61,362 nucleotides of DNA from Alectoria sarmentosa. Lineage: Eukaryota; Ascomycota; Lecanoromycetes; Lecanorales; Parmeliaceae. The stretch is from the NCBI GenBank assembly GCA_009733775.1, contig WOGZ01000210.1, positions 1 to 61,362 of the forward strand, read 5' to 3'. Position numbers and translations under genes: made by a program. A model generated the notes under the pieces. The model saw only the letters and a list, made by a program, of their open reading frames with translations, had not been told where the DNA came from and did not search any database. This document shows, in pieces, positions 49,101 to 61,362 of this stretch (position 1 is the first letter of the stretch; each line of letters opens with the position of its first letter).

Positions 49101-50570
49101 TAAAATTAATCGATAACATTTATAATAAATAAATATAAATATTTTAACAATAAGAAAATGATTTTTAATTGTAACGATAAAGAATAAAAATTTGTTTTAA
49201 TAATTTTATTAAGTTCGCGAATATTTATCATAGCACGTTTTTTATAATCATTAAACGTATTTTTTTAAATTAGAAAAATAAGATAATTGTAAAACGTGAG
49301 CTATTTAATTTATGTTATTTTCTTTTTTTTATAAAGTTTATTAAACGTAGCATTAACAATTTTTTTATTTTTTATTTTATCGAATATATTTTAATAAACT
49401 TAAACGTTATATCAAACTTTAACGAAATAAGTATTTATTTCTTTTTTGAAATATTCATTATTTAATTTTAATCGACGAAAAGATTTTAATATTTATTAAA
49501 TAGTTAAATTAATAAACTCGTTACTTTAAATTTCTTATAAATAATTATTTCGTTTAATATAACATATTTCAAGTATAAATTAAGCGTAATAATTATATTA
49601 TTAATAATGTTTATATTAATAAAAATGTTTATTAAAGATTTTCTTAAATCGATATAAAAATCGTTTATTATAATAATTATAATAATAATTATCGTAACAA
49701 TTTAACGTATTAATTTGATTTTTTAATTTCGTCAATTTATAATAGTAAAATCGATATAATGTGTTTTAATAAAATAATATTCGTTTTATTTATATTTGTT
49801 TAATATATTAAATTGTACTTTGCGTAAAATAATAACAATTTGATTTATGTTATTTTAAATTTAAATTTTTCGAAAAAAAGCATTTATCATATAAATATAA
49901 ACTTTTTTAATATGATTTAACGAAAGCGAGCATTAAGATTTAAAGAATAAATCTCGATTTATTTATAATTCGTTAACGTAAATTATTATTATAAAAGCAA
50001 CAATATAAAAAGATAAAATTATGCGAAAAATTAATTTCACGATTCGCTTAATAAATTCGAAGCGAATATAAGAATTTATAAAAATAATTATTTTATAATA
50101 ATTATTTATCTTAATAAATTGCGTAATAAAATCGATAATTTTTTTTAATATAAAAATGTTTATTTCGATAAATATATTAATTTTAAAGTCGTTAATAATA
50201 TAAATTTTTCGTATAATTTATACGAAAGTATAAGTATCGTTAAATAACACGCTTTTTATATAAAAAATAAAAACGATATATTCATCGAAATAATAAATCT
50301 TAAATTTTAAATCTCGAATTAATATTTTAATAATTATTTTTCTGATTTTCGTAATAACGAAAATAAAAGTTCGATCGATTATAATTATAATGTAATCGAT
50401 ATTTATATAAATCTTTTACTTTTCGTTTATAAGTTTTTAATTAATATACGTAATAACGTAATAATAATTTCGAAAGATAAATTTAATATTTAATACGAGT
50501 TTAAAAACGAAAAAAATGATAAAAGATTTTTTATTAATATTAATAATAAGTATTTCGATAATAAGATTTT
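46101..50570 (-). mobile_element. RIP-degraded Ty3/gypsy relic 2 (incomplete)
   Basis: Read on the minus strand, about 48,780-49,262 tracks a gypsy reverse transcriptase: INIRELNKI for (V/I)DIRxLNxI, SLSLQLKII for PLPLQSDII, then a YVQR-like region and FVNNIIIFF for xVDDIIIFS. Further left (48,000-48,075), RYKIDKSNIT corresponds to YRPGKxNxxADALSR at the end of RNase H. Integrase should lie to the left of this. No LTR pair was found, so its borders are only approximate; it may have been split by the neighbouring element. Confidence 0.6.
47680..47745. repeat. Tandem ATAACGAAAGTTT repeats
   Basis: Four imperfect copies of a roughly 20-bp unit containing ATAACGAAAGTTT occur in a row. They sit inside the degraded retroelement region. 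Confidence 0.6.
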
Positions 50571-50771
50571 TAATATAAAAGTTCGTTTTAAAATTTAATA
50601 AATAAAAGATTGATTGATTTCTCTCTCACGAAAATAGTTATTTATATAAATTTATTAAATTATAAATTTAACGAGATATCTTTATAATAAAGATAGTTAT
50701 TAAATAAAATAAATATTTCGATAAAATAAATACTTTTTAACAAGGTTTACTAATCGTCGATTTTATATTAA
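50571..50771 (-). repeat. LTR copy A (3' LTR of element 3)
   Basis: 201 bp, sharing TTTCTCTCTCACGAAAATA and other blocks with the copy at 57,693. Ends are RIP-altered, so the usual TG/CA termini are not intact. Confidence 0.75.
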
Positions 50772-52369
50772 ATGTTAATAAAAGAATTAAAGATAGCGTT
50801 CTCGTTATCGTGAAATATAAATAAAATCTTTTTTAATAATAAATATATGTAATCAAAGAATTCGTTCTCACGTTTTTATATTATTATTTTTATACGAAAT
50901 TGTTTTTATACGCAAGTATTCTTTATCGTCTTCGACATAATTCTTAATTTTAAATTCTTTTATATATTTATCGATTATAATATAATCGATAAATAAATTT
51001 CTTAATTAATAAAATTATGAAATTATAATTCGAATATTATAATAAATAATAACATAATAACGAATTAACGAAACATTTCGTTTACTATTTTAAGAGAATT
51101 TTTAAAATAATGTTTCAAAATCGATATCGTAATAAAGATAATAATTTGAAAATACTCGATTCGTTTAATAATTCGCGATTCTCGAAAACGCGTTTGAGAT
51201 TTCGTCGAGGTTGTTTCGAATTAATAAGGTGTTTGCGAAAGAAATTTCTTCGCTTTTAAAACGAAATTTCTTGCTTTCGTAATCATAACGTTGCGACGCC
51301 TTTCTCGCATCGACGTAAATTTCGAAATATGCGTTCGTTTATAGTCGGTGACGAGATTTTTAATAAAGTTTAAGTTTTTTAATTTATATTAAACGTTATA
51401 TTATTTATTATAATTTAATTATTTAATGAAATATTCGAATTTTTTATTAATAATTCTTTTTTCGACGAGTTTCTCAATTTCGTAAAAATTCGAAAATCGA
51501 TTTTCGTTTTTTATTAAAAATGAATTCGTGAAATAAAAACGTCGATATAAATCTTCGTTTTTCGAAATTAACTTTAATTATATTATAAAAATTATCGATT
51601 AAATTTTTATAATAAAAGATAAATCGAATTTATAAATAAAATTATCGATTTTATTAAATATCGAAAAGAAATCGATACGTTATTAATAATGTTTTCGATT
51701 TTTTTTTTTAAAATCTTATATTTATAATATAAGCGAAAATAAATTTCGTTATTTTTTTTAAAATTAAATAACGTATATTTATCGTTATAGTGAATCTTAA
51801 TTATAACGTTCGCGAATGTTACGATTTTATTCGCTATTTCTCATTTAATTAATCGCAATTTCTCGAAATCTTATAAAAATAAATCTTCGAAAAAATTAAC
51901 GTTATCGTTTATTTGAAATTTATAAATTAATTCGTTGAAAGCGAATTCGATAATAAAATTGATTAAATTAATGAGAATAACATTAATAAATAATAACATT
52001 TAATGTTAATTAATGTTTTTTATTATATAATAACGTAATATTATCTTTATTATTTGATTTATATATTCGAATTGCTTATTTATTTGAGAATAATAAATAA
52101 TCGAAATAAGAAAACTCATTTTAAGACGATCGAAAATCGTTTTTCAAAACGTCGATATGAATTTAAAATCGCGATCGTTAATAAAGAATTTTGAGATGTT
52201 TTAATCGTGTTCAAATAATGCGATAATAACGATATTTATTTAATTAATAATATTTTTTATTTTAAAAAATAAGAAATATATAATCTTTTACGTTTATCGT
52301 TAAAAACGTAATATAATAATTCGTTATAAAATTTGAATCGAATTCTCAATTGCTCGAGTTCTTTAAAAA

Positions 52370-52450
52370 ACTTTTTCGTAATTTTCGAAATAATTTCCGA
52401 AACGATTTTCGAAGCGATTTTCGAAACGACTTTTGAAACGATTTTCGGCG
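52370..52450. repeat. 12-bp tandem repeat GAAACGATTTTC
   Basis: Five or more imperfect copies of GAAACGATTTTC-like units. In frame they would encode repeated Glu-Thr-Ile-Phe, which explains the odd 73-codon frame starting at 52,333. I regard that frame as non-genic. Confidence 0.65.
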
Positions 52451-55400
52451 ACGTCGTCGAATTGTTTTTTTATCGTGCGAATAACGTCGCTGATTCATAT
52501 TTCTTTTTTTCAAACATTATCTTTTTGAGAATAATAAAAACTTTTTTTCATTAATCGTTCGTTTCGTACGTTTAACGAAATTGTGCTTTAAAATTATTCG
52601 ATATTTTTATAAATGTGATGTGATAAACGATTTTTGTTTTCGTAACTTTTATGAAATTAAAATCGAGAATTTCGACGACATAATCGTAAAAAATATTAAA
52701 AATTTCTTGTAAAAAAGAGTCGAAATCCGTTTTCGACAATTTAAAAAACGCGTTTAATATTAAATTTGATTTATTAATTTTATAACGAATAATAAAATTA
52801 AAGCTCGATAAATATTAAAAAGCTTTTATTAAACGAAGATTGAATTTATTAATATTAAACGTTATTAATATAATTTATCGAGAAATTAATATAATAATAA
52901 AATAATCGATATAAATAATCATAAGCGAAATCAAGAATAATTCGATTATATATTTAATTTTTTTGATAATTTATACGATTTCGACGATCTCGAATTTTAT
53001 AAATTAATAATTCTTTTTTGCTTCGTTGAAAAGTTTCTTTAAAAACATGATCGATTATATTAAAATCTTTATTATAATAACATTTTCGTCAAATTTCGAA
53101 TCTCTTTTAACGTGATAAATTATTATCATAAAATCTCATTTTTTCGAATTATCGATATCGATGTAAAAACGTCGCTTTTCGTTATAATGTATCAAAAAGA
53201 TCGAGCTATTAAAAGCCTTTTAAAAAATTTAATATGTTTAAATTTTTGATTTTGTAAAATCGTCGATTATAAGTTTCATTGATTATCGTTTTTTGATAAG
53301 TTCGCTAATTTGATTTTCTTTTTTCGTTAATAATTCTCGAATGAGACGAGTTTTTCGTTTTTGCAAAAATTTAATAATTTAAACATATCGATAAATTGAC
53401 GAGCGTAATTATTTCGTTAAATTCAAATAAATTTCGAAATTTCGAAGGTTGTTTAAAGAGCGAAAATTCTTTATAATTCGAATCTTATTTATTGAAATAA
53501 ACATTTTTAAATTATCGATATGTTGATTCAACAAAGTTACGAACGAATATTCGAAAAAAGATTTATTGAAATTGAAATTAACTCGGCGTTCGCGAAATAA
53601 GATAAAAAACTTTTATAAATATTTAAAATGTTTTATCAAAATACGAGAAAAAGTAATTATATTATCGATATATGTTTTAATAAAGTCATAAAATAATCTT
53701 AATATTTTGTTAATTTATCTTTAAACGTAAAACGACGATTTTTTGTAATTCATTAAAATCACGTTTAATTGTTTTTGATCTCGATAAAATATTATTATAA
53801 ATATATAACGATTGAAAATCTTGATAAAAAATTAATAAAATTAATTTATAACATTTATTATAAAGATATAACGATAATTAATTATCGAATTAATGATATT
53901 TGATTGTAAAAATATAAAATAATTGTTCGATTTCGTAATTTTATTTAAATTTTTGATATCGACGACGATTTTATCTTTTTTATTAAAAGAAATATCGCGT
54001 TAAATTATAAAATATAAATAATTGTATTTCGTAAATTGATTCGATTAAATCATTTTTTCTTGTTAATATAATTTATCGAAAGTTTCGTCGATGATTTCTT
54101 TATTCTTTTAATCAAATAAATATATTCTCGACGATTTAAAATCAATTCTCGATTTTAAAAAAATTAATATTCATTTTTCTTCGAAAATATCGACGATAAT
54201 ATTTTAATTCGTTTATATTTCGAAAAATTTCATAATAATAATAGCGATTTGAAAAGTTTTTTTTTAAATGTTATTATAAATTATAATGTTATTAAAAAGC
54301 ATATATTCGTAAATAAAATCGATTGTTATAAACGTTATAAATCGATTCTCGTATTAAGATAAAGATTCGAAAATCGTATAAATAACGATTTTAGTTATTA
54401 TTATAAACAATTTTTTAACAATTTTGAGTTTTTATAATTATTTAAATTTTTATAATATTTAAATTTTTATAATAAGCGATATTATTTCGAAAATAATAAA
54501 ATAATATTCTTTTTTTCGAAATTCGATTATAAAACTTAAATAAGTTTTTCAAATAATTCGTATTAAGCGATTTAAGAAATTGCGAAGTTGTATAAAGGAA
54601 AATAAAAAGTTTACGATATAAGCGAAAACGTTTTTTTCACGTTCGAAATCTTATTTATATTAAGATTTAAATAAAAAATCTTTATTTTTTAATAACGTGT
54701 TACGATATATTATTAATATTAACATTATCGATATTATTAATATAATAATCATTTTCTTAACACGAATAGTTTAACGTATTTCGAGATTTTTTTTAATAAC
54801 GATTTTAATTTTAATAATGAGATTTTAATAGGCGTCGATAATTATTTTTTTATTAATAAAATCGAATTTGATTTTTTGTGACACGAGAACGTCGTTATCG
54901 ATTAATATATTAATTTTCAAGTTATCGATCAAATGTGTTTCTATAATCATTTTCGCGATTATTAAAATATCGTTAAATAATTCGTTATTTGCGTATATTA
55001 TTATCGAAATAAATTTATTAATATTGTATATAACATTATTAAATTTATTTATTTATATCGACGATGTTATTTTTAAGATTTTGATATTTGAAAAAAAAAT
55101 TGACGCTAAATTCGATTTAAAAGAATTATTTTAATTTCGAAATTTACGCAAATAAGCATAATTTTCGAATTTAAAATAAAAGTAAACTTTAAATTCGTAA
55201 TAACATAATAATATTTTTTAAAAGCGTATTTTAATATAAAAATCGAATTTTTATTTGAAAATTCGATTATTTTTTTTGCTTTCAAAGTTATAATCGAAGA
55301 TTGTTCGACGATTTATAATGTTTTAATAATTTCGAAGATTTTTAAAATATGTTTAATAAAATCGTTTTAAATATTTTTTTTAAATAATAAAATAAGACAT

Positions 55401-57692
55401 TTTTTGAAATAAAGTCTTTCGAGCATTAATAATGAAAATGAATTATCAAAATTATTTTCGTAAAATAATTCGTGAAATTAAACGATTCGAAGAATTTAAA
55501 TTCGTTATTTTTTTTTAAAAAATTCTGTTTAATCGAATTATATTCGATTAAAAAATTCTTAATTTTTATTATAATCATCTTTTTATTATAATAAATCTTT
55601 TTCGTTTTCATTAATCGAAATTTAATAGACTTTTTAACGACATTCTTTATTTCGTTATTATTATAATTTTTAAAAATCTTAATTTTTTCGACTCTCTCTT
55701 TTTAACAACTTATTCTGAACTTGAAATCGATTCGACGACGTCGAATTTAACGCGTTTAAAAGAGTCGTAATTTGTGAAGATTGTCGAGATGATAACAATT
55801 TTTATTATCGAAATTATTAATTTAATAATTAATTGTATTAATCGTATTGTTATTATTGCGATTAATAAATATTTAAATTATTAAATTAATAAAGAAAAAA
55901 AAGAGTAAAATTGATAAAATTAACGATCGTAAATATGTTATTTAAATTCAAATCTTTATCGAAATTGAAATTAATTATAATTATCTTTATTCTCGATAAA
56001 TCGATTTTGTTATTAATTTACTTGAAAAATCGAGTTAAATTTTGCATTTTTATTATTATTATATTTATTAACATATATTCATTATTCGTGTTTACATTCG
56101 TTAAAAAATATAAAAAATATATTAATCGTCGTTTCATTCTTCGACTTTTTGATATTTCATTAAAATTTTAAATCGATGTCGTTATAAATAATGTCGAATT
56201 GATTTTTAATTGTCATTAAATTTGCATTTTTTATCGATCGAAGAATCTTTTAAATATATTTTCGAAGTTTTTAACGAGAAATTGCGTCACGCATTGTGTA
56301 TCGTTCACGAAAAACGACGTTTATTATTATTATAATAAATTTCTTAAATTTAACGATTAATAAAATAATTTATTTGTTGATTTCGTTATCAAATTTAATA
56401 ATTCTTTTCTCGATAACAAAAAGTTTTATTATTCATTATTTTAACGTTATTTTTCGAAGATTTATTTAAAGATTTTTTTATATTAAAGTCGAATTTTTGA
56501 TAACGATGAGATTTTTAACACGTTCGATTAATAAATATATATTACGAAAATAAATTTCTTTTTTAATGTGTTTAAGTGTTAATTCGTTGTTTATAAATTT
56601 ATTATCGTATATAAAATCGAAAAAATCGAGATTTCTCGAATTTTAGCGAGTCGTTTCATATTTTATTACGATAATAAATTCGAAAAATCTTTAAAATTTT
56701 GAATCGTTAAACGAATTAAATGATAAATTGAAATTTTATATTATTATATTTACAATACTCGCAATAAAATTTCGTAATTCTTAAAAAGTTATTTATTTTA
56801 TCATAATTGAAAGTTAAAAATCGATGAATTTTGCGTAAATCGTTTTCTCGATAAACGTCGATTTGATAATATAATTAATATTTGAAATCGTCGATTAAGA
56901 AAAAGTTAATAACGATAAAATATACGATATTATTTCGATAAACGAAGATTTTTAAAATTTTTATAAAATTTTAATATTTTTATCGAAGATTTTCAAAAAG
57001 AAACGCAGAGAAAATTTATTAATAATTTAATTTATTGATTAATTATGAGATTTGGTAAATTAAGATCGATTTTTTACTCGAATATTTTTTATCCAAAAAA
57101 TTCTTCGATTAATTTAAAAAGTTTAAAAATTGTTAATTACGATTTAATTAATAAGTTAATAAAATTTCTCGTTAAATAAATTCGTGAAAGCGTGATTAAA
57201 TTCGAGAAATTTTTATAATTAAAATAAAAAAACGACGATGTTTCGAATAATTGAATTCAAGATTAAAGAAATTATTTTGATTATAAATATAAATTATTTT
57301 AATAATTTAAATTAAGATATTATAATGAAAGTGTGTTAATAAAAAAAATTAAAGTCGATAAACGAGATTATCGATTTCGATCTCGAATTTTAAATCTCGA
57401 AAAGAGTTTTTTAAATAAAAATTCTATTACTTTAAATTAACGACGTTAAACGTCGACGAAATAATTAATGCTTATCGAATTATAATTAATATAATTCAAA
57501 TTTTCAAAACTGTTATTAAGAATATAATTGAAACTTTTATTAAAACTTTTATTGAAATAAAGAAAAATTTGATTAAAAAAATGAATTTTAATGTTATATT
57601 TAAATAATAATGAAAATAAATAATTATCGAGTATAAAACGTAATAAATAATAATATAATATTTGCTTAAATAAAACTCGATATTGTTATTAT

Positions 57693-57893
57693 TAATATAA
57701 AAGTTCGTTTTGAAATCTAATAAATAAAAGATTAATTAATTTCTCTCTCACGAAAATAATTATTTATATAAACTTATCAAATTATAAATTTAACGAAATA
57801 TTTTTATGATAAAAGTAATTATTAAACGAGATAAATATCTCGATAAAATAAATGCTTTTTAACAAAATTTACTAATCGCCGATTTCATATTAA
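57693..57893 (-). repeat. LTR copy B (5' LTR of element 3)
   Basis: 201 bp, gap-free match to 50,571-50,771. Copy B retains several C and G positions that are T or A in copy A and the reverse, so both copies were mutated independently. Confidence 0.75.
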
Positions 57894-60001
57894 TTTTTAC
57901 TTTAATTAAATTTATTTGCGAAAAACTTTTTTTACTCAATAAAGTTATTTGCAAAAAGCTTTTTTTTTCAACATTCGTTATATAAATAAATAAAGAGTTT
58001 GTTGCGTGATATTATTTTGCATTTATAATATTTACATTAATAATTTATAAAAGAGATAGTTTTAAAGAGATAATCTTTCACGTAATTATTTTAAACGTCT
58101 TTCTATGTTTAATCGTCGTTATAATTATTATAATCTTTTATAAAATCTTTTTTAAATGAATATAAAATATAATCAACATAAGCATTTTAATCGATATAAT
58201 TAAACTTATTTTCATTATTTTTCTTAATCGTTACTTGATAAACTCTTTAAAATCGTGATGAAAATCGATTTAAATTTTGATAATTTTCATTATTAAAACG
58301 AAAAGATTGTTAATTTTGCTATTGTTATTAAAAACGATTAAATAAATAAAAATTTAACGCGTTTTTTATTGCGATTAATGTTATAATTTAAAATCTCGTA
58401 AAAAAAGCGAGTAACGAAACACGAGCGTTTTCGTCGTTTAAATACGTTTATAATTAATTATTTCGATAATTTTAATAAATCGAGCGTTAATTACTTTAAT
58501 TATTTATAAAAGATTTTCACGAACGATATTATTAATTGTTTTAATAAATATTAAGTTGAAATTAAAATTGAGATTAATGCGATTTAAATTAATATTCACG
58601 AAAGTCTTTTACGTTTAATTTTCTTTATTATATAAAAGTTTGTCGCGAAAAACGTATAATATATTTTTATTATTAATATTTTCGCTTATTTAACGACTTC
58701 AAAAATTAATTATAATTAATATTAATGTCGAATTTTAATATATCTCGTTGAAATTTCGTATTAAAACCATTTTATATAAATAATATATAATTTTTCATTA
58801 TTTTTATATTTGCATTTTAAGTTACTTTTATAATAATTTAAATATATTTTCATAATTTTTTATAATAAAAAACATTTTATATAAAGTATTTCTTTTATAA
58901 TAAAATTATTATATTTTGAAAACGAGATGATTTTTAACGAGATAATATTAAACGATATCACTTATTTATATTATAAATAATAAAACGTTTATTATTCTTC
59001 GTTAATTTAATAATAAATCAAATAAAAGCAATTTCTTTTAAATAAATTTGAAGATTTTATAATAATAATATATTACTTTTAATACGTGTTACGTCTTTAA
59101 TTTAATTAATAAAGATATATATATTTTAAAAAAAAGTGTTTTTATTAAAGTGTTTTATAATAAAGAAAATATCGATCGTTTTATTATTATAAAATAAATT
59201 AAAGAAATTGACGTCGTTTATATAAAATAAATTTGCTTCGTTATTATTAATAATAGTTGTTTTTATTACGAGCGTATTCTAAATTTTTAATAAAATTAAC
59301 TTTTCTTTAATATTACATTTCTTTAATATTATTCGATTGAATTTAACGTATTTTAATAAAGACATTTATTTTATATAAATGTTTTCTTTTTATATATATA
59401 TTTTCTTTTCACTTAATTGTCTAATTTAATACACTTATATAACATAATTTTATGTTAATTTTAACACTATAATTAAGTTATCTCACTTATTTCATTTATA
59501 TTAATTAACGAATTTAAAAAATCGTGTTAATAAAAACTTTATTAAAATATAAAAAGTATTAAAATATCGTATTTTTAAATTAAATTACTTATGAAAATTG
59601 AAATTCGAATAGCTCGCATGAAGATAATAACTCGCTTTATTAACAATAACGAATATAAAAAAAATATTAAAACATTCGTTTAATTAACGAATCGAAAAAA
59701 ATTATTATATATTATTTTTATATAATTCGAGTTAAAACAATATCGATTATATTATTCGAAAAATATTTATTAAAAATATTTAAATTTTTCACGACATTAT
59801 CATCGAATAAGAAATCACGATTTTATAATCTTTTAAAGTTTACGTTTTTCATTTCGCATTATTAAGTTTTCTCGTACGAAATCGACGACGATATAATAAA
59901 TATCTTTTATATAAACAACGAAACTAAGAAAACGTCATTTAATTAACATATTGTTTTCACGAGAATTTAATAAATAAATAAACGATTAAATAATATTCTT
60001 T
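57894..60001. repeat. AT-rich RIP-like region, unassigned
   Basis: No ORF, domain relic or repeat pair was recognised. It could hold the 5' part of relic 2 if element 3 inserted into it, but I have no direct evidence. Confidence 0.45.
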
Positions 60002-60006
60002 ATTGT

Positions 60007-60230
60007 TGTCAGGGACTCAATGTGTGTGCAATGACTTGTATTGATAGTATGTAAAGAATACTATTTATGAAGAGTAATTACAAAGGGCGACACCGTGAAG
60101 AAGATGCGCACTCGCCAAGGCGCTAGACCAGATATGGACTAGCGCAAATATGGAGGCATACCGGACGTATCGGGCATATCAGGTACTGATGCAGATATAA
60201 CACAGGCATACAAAGAAAGAAATCATGACA
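60007..60230. mobile_element. Unmutated 224-bp solo LTR with perfect target duplication
   Basis: The segment begins TGTCAGGGACTC and ends AAATCATGACA, so it has TGTCA/TGACA inverted ends, and is flanked on both sides by ATTGT (60,002-60,006 and 60,231-60,235). Its base composition is ordinary (for example GGCGACACCGTGAAGAAG) within DNA that is almost all A and T, so it inserted after the surroundings were mutated, or was too short to be RIPed. Ends and the 5-bp duplication fit an LTR left by recombination of a retrotransposon. Confidence 0.85.
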
Positions 60231-60235
60231 ATTGT

Positions 60236-61362
60236 ATTTTATATGCTAAATCAAATTTCTTTATTATACGAAAATCGTTAAACACATTAAATGAAAAATA
60301 TTAAAACTTTTCTTTATCACAATATTTTTTAACATTACATTTTTTGAATTATTTAAATCTCTTTTCTTTTTCTTTTTTATTTTTCTTTTTTATCGATAAT
60401 CTTTATTAAAATGAAAAAAATAAATTACATTTAAGATTTTTTGAACAAAATTAAATTACGTTATATTTTAATTATATTTGAAGATTTTTTTTAGCAATAT
60501 AAATTAGATTTATAATAAATTTTTATTAATAAATAATTATTATATTGAGCGAAAGCTACACTTAAAAAATTTCTTAATATATTAAATTAATTTCGTTTTA
60601 AACGAAACGATTTTCGTGAATTTTCAACTCGTTTTTATAAAATTATTATCGATAAAAACGAAATTATAAATTTTTTATATTAATTTAAATTTATAATTAA
60701 TAAAAATAAATAATATAATTATAATTAATAAAAATAAATAATACAATTATAACGAAAAATTAAGATAATAAAACTTTAATTATTAAAAAACGATTTAAAC
60801 GACGATTTAAAAAATAAACTTTTTTATAATAAACTTAAAAATCGATTTATATTAAAAAAAACAAGTTTTTTAAATTATTTAACTCTTTTATTTTTACGAA
60901 TGAAAAAAATCTTATATAAAATAATTAATCTTTCAAAATAAATTATAAACTTATTATTACTTATAATTAATATTTTACTATTAAATAAGTTATGATTTAT
61001 GAATTAAATTTATAATACTTAAAAACAAACGAAGGCGAAACGAACTTAGAATTTAACGTCGATTAAACTTTTATTTTTTTTCTTTTCTCTTCGAATTAAA
61101 ATATTAAATTTATTAATGCATTTAAATTATAAATACATTAAAATTGTGAAAATATTAAATTTATAAATTTTATTCGAAATGCAAAAAAAGTTGATATTTT
61201 ATGTTAATTTTTTAATTTTTTTTTCGAATTTTTTTTTTAGAATTTTTTTTTAAAATTTCTTTTAAAATTAATTTTTTTTTTTTTGAAATCGAAATTCTAA
61301 ATTTAACTATTTATTAAATTTATAAATTTTATGCAAATTTGAAACAAATTGTGATTTTTTTT
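60236..61362. repeat. AT-rich RIP-like region (right end)
   Basis: AT-rich DNA with homopolymer T tracts near 61,200-61,290. A short tandem of ATAATTATAATTAATAAAAAT-type words lies near 60,690-60,745. No coding relic was recognised. Confidence 0.5.

Larger units (their letters stand above)
50571..57893 (-). mobile_element. RIP-degraded Ty3/gypsy element 3 with 201-bp LTRs (7.3 kb)
   Basis: Two direct repeats of equal length (50,571-50,771 and 57,693-57,893) align without gaps and differ almost only by transitions, so they are LTRs. Minus-strand relics lie between them: reverse transcriptase at about 53,480-53,975 (VVDIKNLNKIT, FLQSNIINSI, YIDNIITFS for YVDDIIxFS, then a TLLNQHIDNLKM tail), and the RNase H end at about 52,745-52,800 (RYKINKSNLILNAF for YRPGKxNxADALSR). 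The order gives a 5' LTR on the right and integrase to the left. The RT subtype resembles that in relic 2 and differs from the chromovirus at 36.7 kb. Confidence 0.75.

Noticed and set aside
52333..52554. 73-codon ORF with repeated ETIFEAIF
   Set aside because: It is explained by a 12-bp tandem repeat within a dead retroelement.
1..61362. AT-rich blocks as mitochondrial DNA or a bacterial AT-rich genome
   Set aside because: They contain RIP-mutated gypsy relics with LTRs and no mitochondrial genes, and adjoin spliced nuclear genes.
36707..61362. Short ORFs in the AT-rich flank such as 38,231-38,476 and 54,868-55,134 as genes
   Set aside because: They are Lys/Asn/Ile/Phe-rich by composition, and several are antisense to recognisable retroelement relics.
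35456..61362. Centromere
   Set aside because: RIPed retroelement blocks can be centromeric in ascomycetes, but nothing in the sequence distinguishes this from an ordinary AT-isochore.
1..61362. CRISPR arrays, rRNA or tRNA genes
   Set aside because: No spaced palindromic repeats and no rRNA or tRNA motifs were seen; the octamer arrays lack unique spacers.

Overview
The window is a fungal chromosome segment, most likely from a filamentous ascomycete (Pezizomycotina). Genes are split by short introns of about 47-65 bp with fungal splice signals. The gene set includes Dicer-like 2, an AcuK/ERT1 zinc-cluster regulator, SPO22/ZIP4 and RFC subunits. The DNA alternates sharply between a gene-bearing block of normal base composition (about 2,305-34,440) and extremely AT-rich blocks on both sides (1-2,304 and about 35,300-61,362). 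The AT-rich blocks hold Ty3/gypsy retroelements destroyed by C-to-T and G-to-A transitions, as expected of repeat-induced point mutation (RIP). I cannot name the species.

Gene block, left to right: dcl2 (+), proteasome alpha-2 (-), a RING-CH membrane protein (+), a TMEM135-like membrane protein (-), a CENP-Q/Fta7-like kinetochore protein (-), ERT1/acuK (+), SPO22/ZIP4 (+), a decayed MFS sugar-transporter pseudogene (-), RFC1 (-), MRPL16 (+), a small unknown protein (-) and RFC5 (-). I rebuilt exons by hand. For most genes the exon lengths sum to whole codons and the junctions restore family motifs. The genes are mainly housekeeping. Two large-scale themes are chromosome replication and segregation (RFC1, RFC5, CENP-Q, ZIP4) and RNA silencing (dcl2). 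RFC1 and RFC5 lie 2 kb apart, and each has paired MluI-box-like (ACGCG) sites just upstream.

Gene-structure oddities: a 5-nt microexon inside helicase motif I of dcl2; 23-nt and 18-nt microexons encoding half of the ERT1 zinc cluster; a first exon of CENP-Q that may be only the ATG; two GC-AG introns; and a 583-bp intron in dcl2.

Right flank: the gene block ends at a roughly 1-kb non-coding element with 69-bp terminal inverted repeats (34,441-35,455). It is filled with degenerate octamer arrays and carries a nested 139-bp solo LTR. Only its right half is RIP-mutated. Beyond it lie a 6.9-kb chromodomain-type gypsy relic (+, about 36,707-43,588), then two more gypsy relics on the minus strand, one bounded by 201-bp LTRs (50,571-57,893). 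A young, unmutated 224-bp solo LTR with a perfect target duplication sits at 60,007-60,230. Surviving cytosines in the AT-rich DNA are mostly in CpG, an unusual footprint for RIP.
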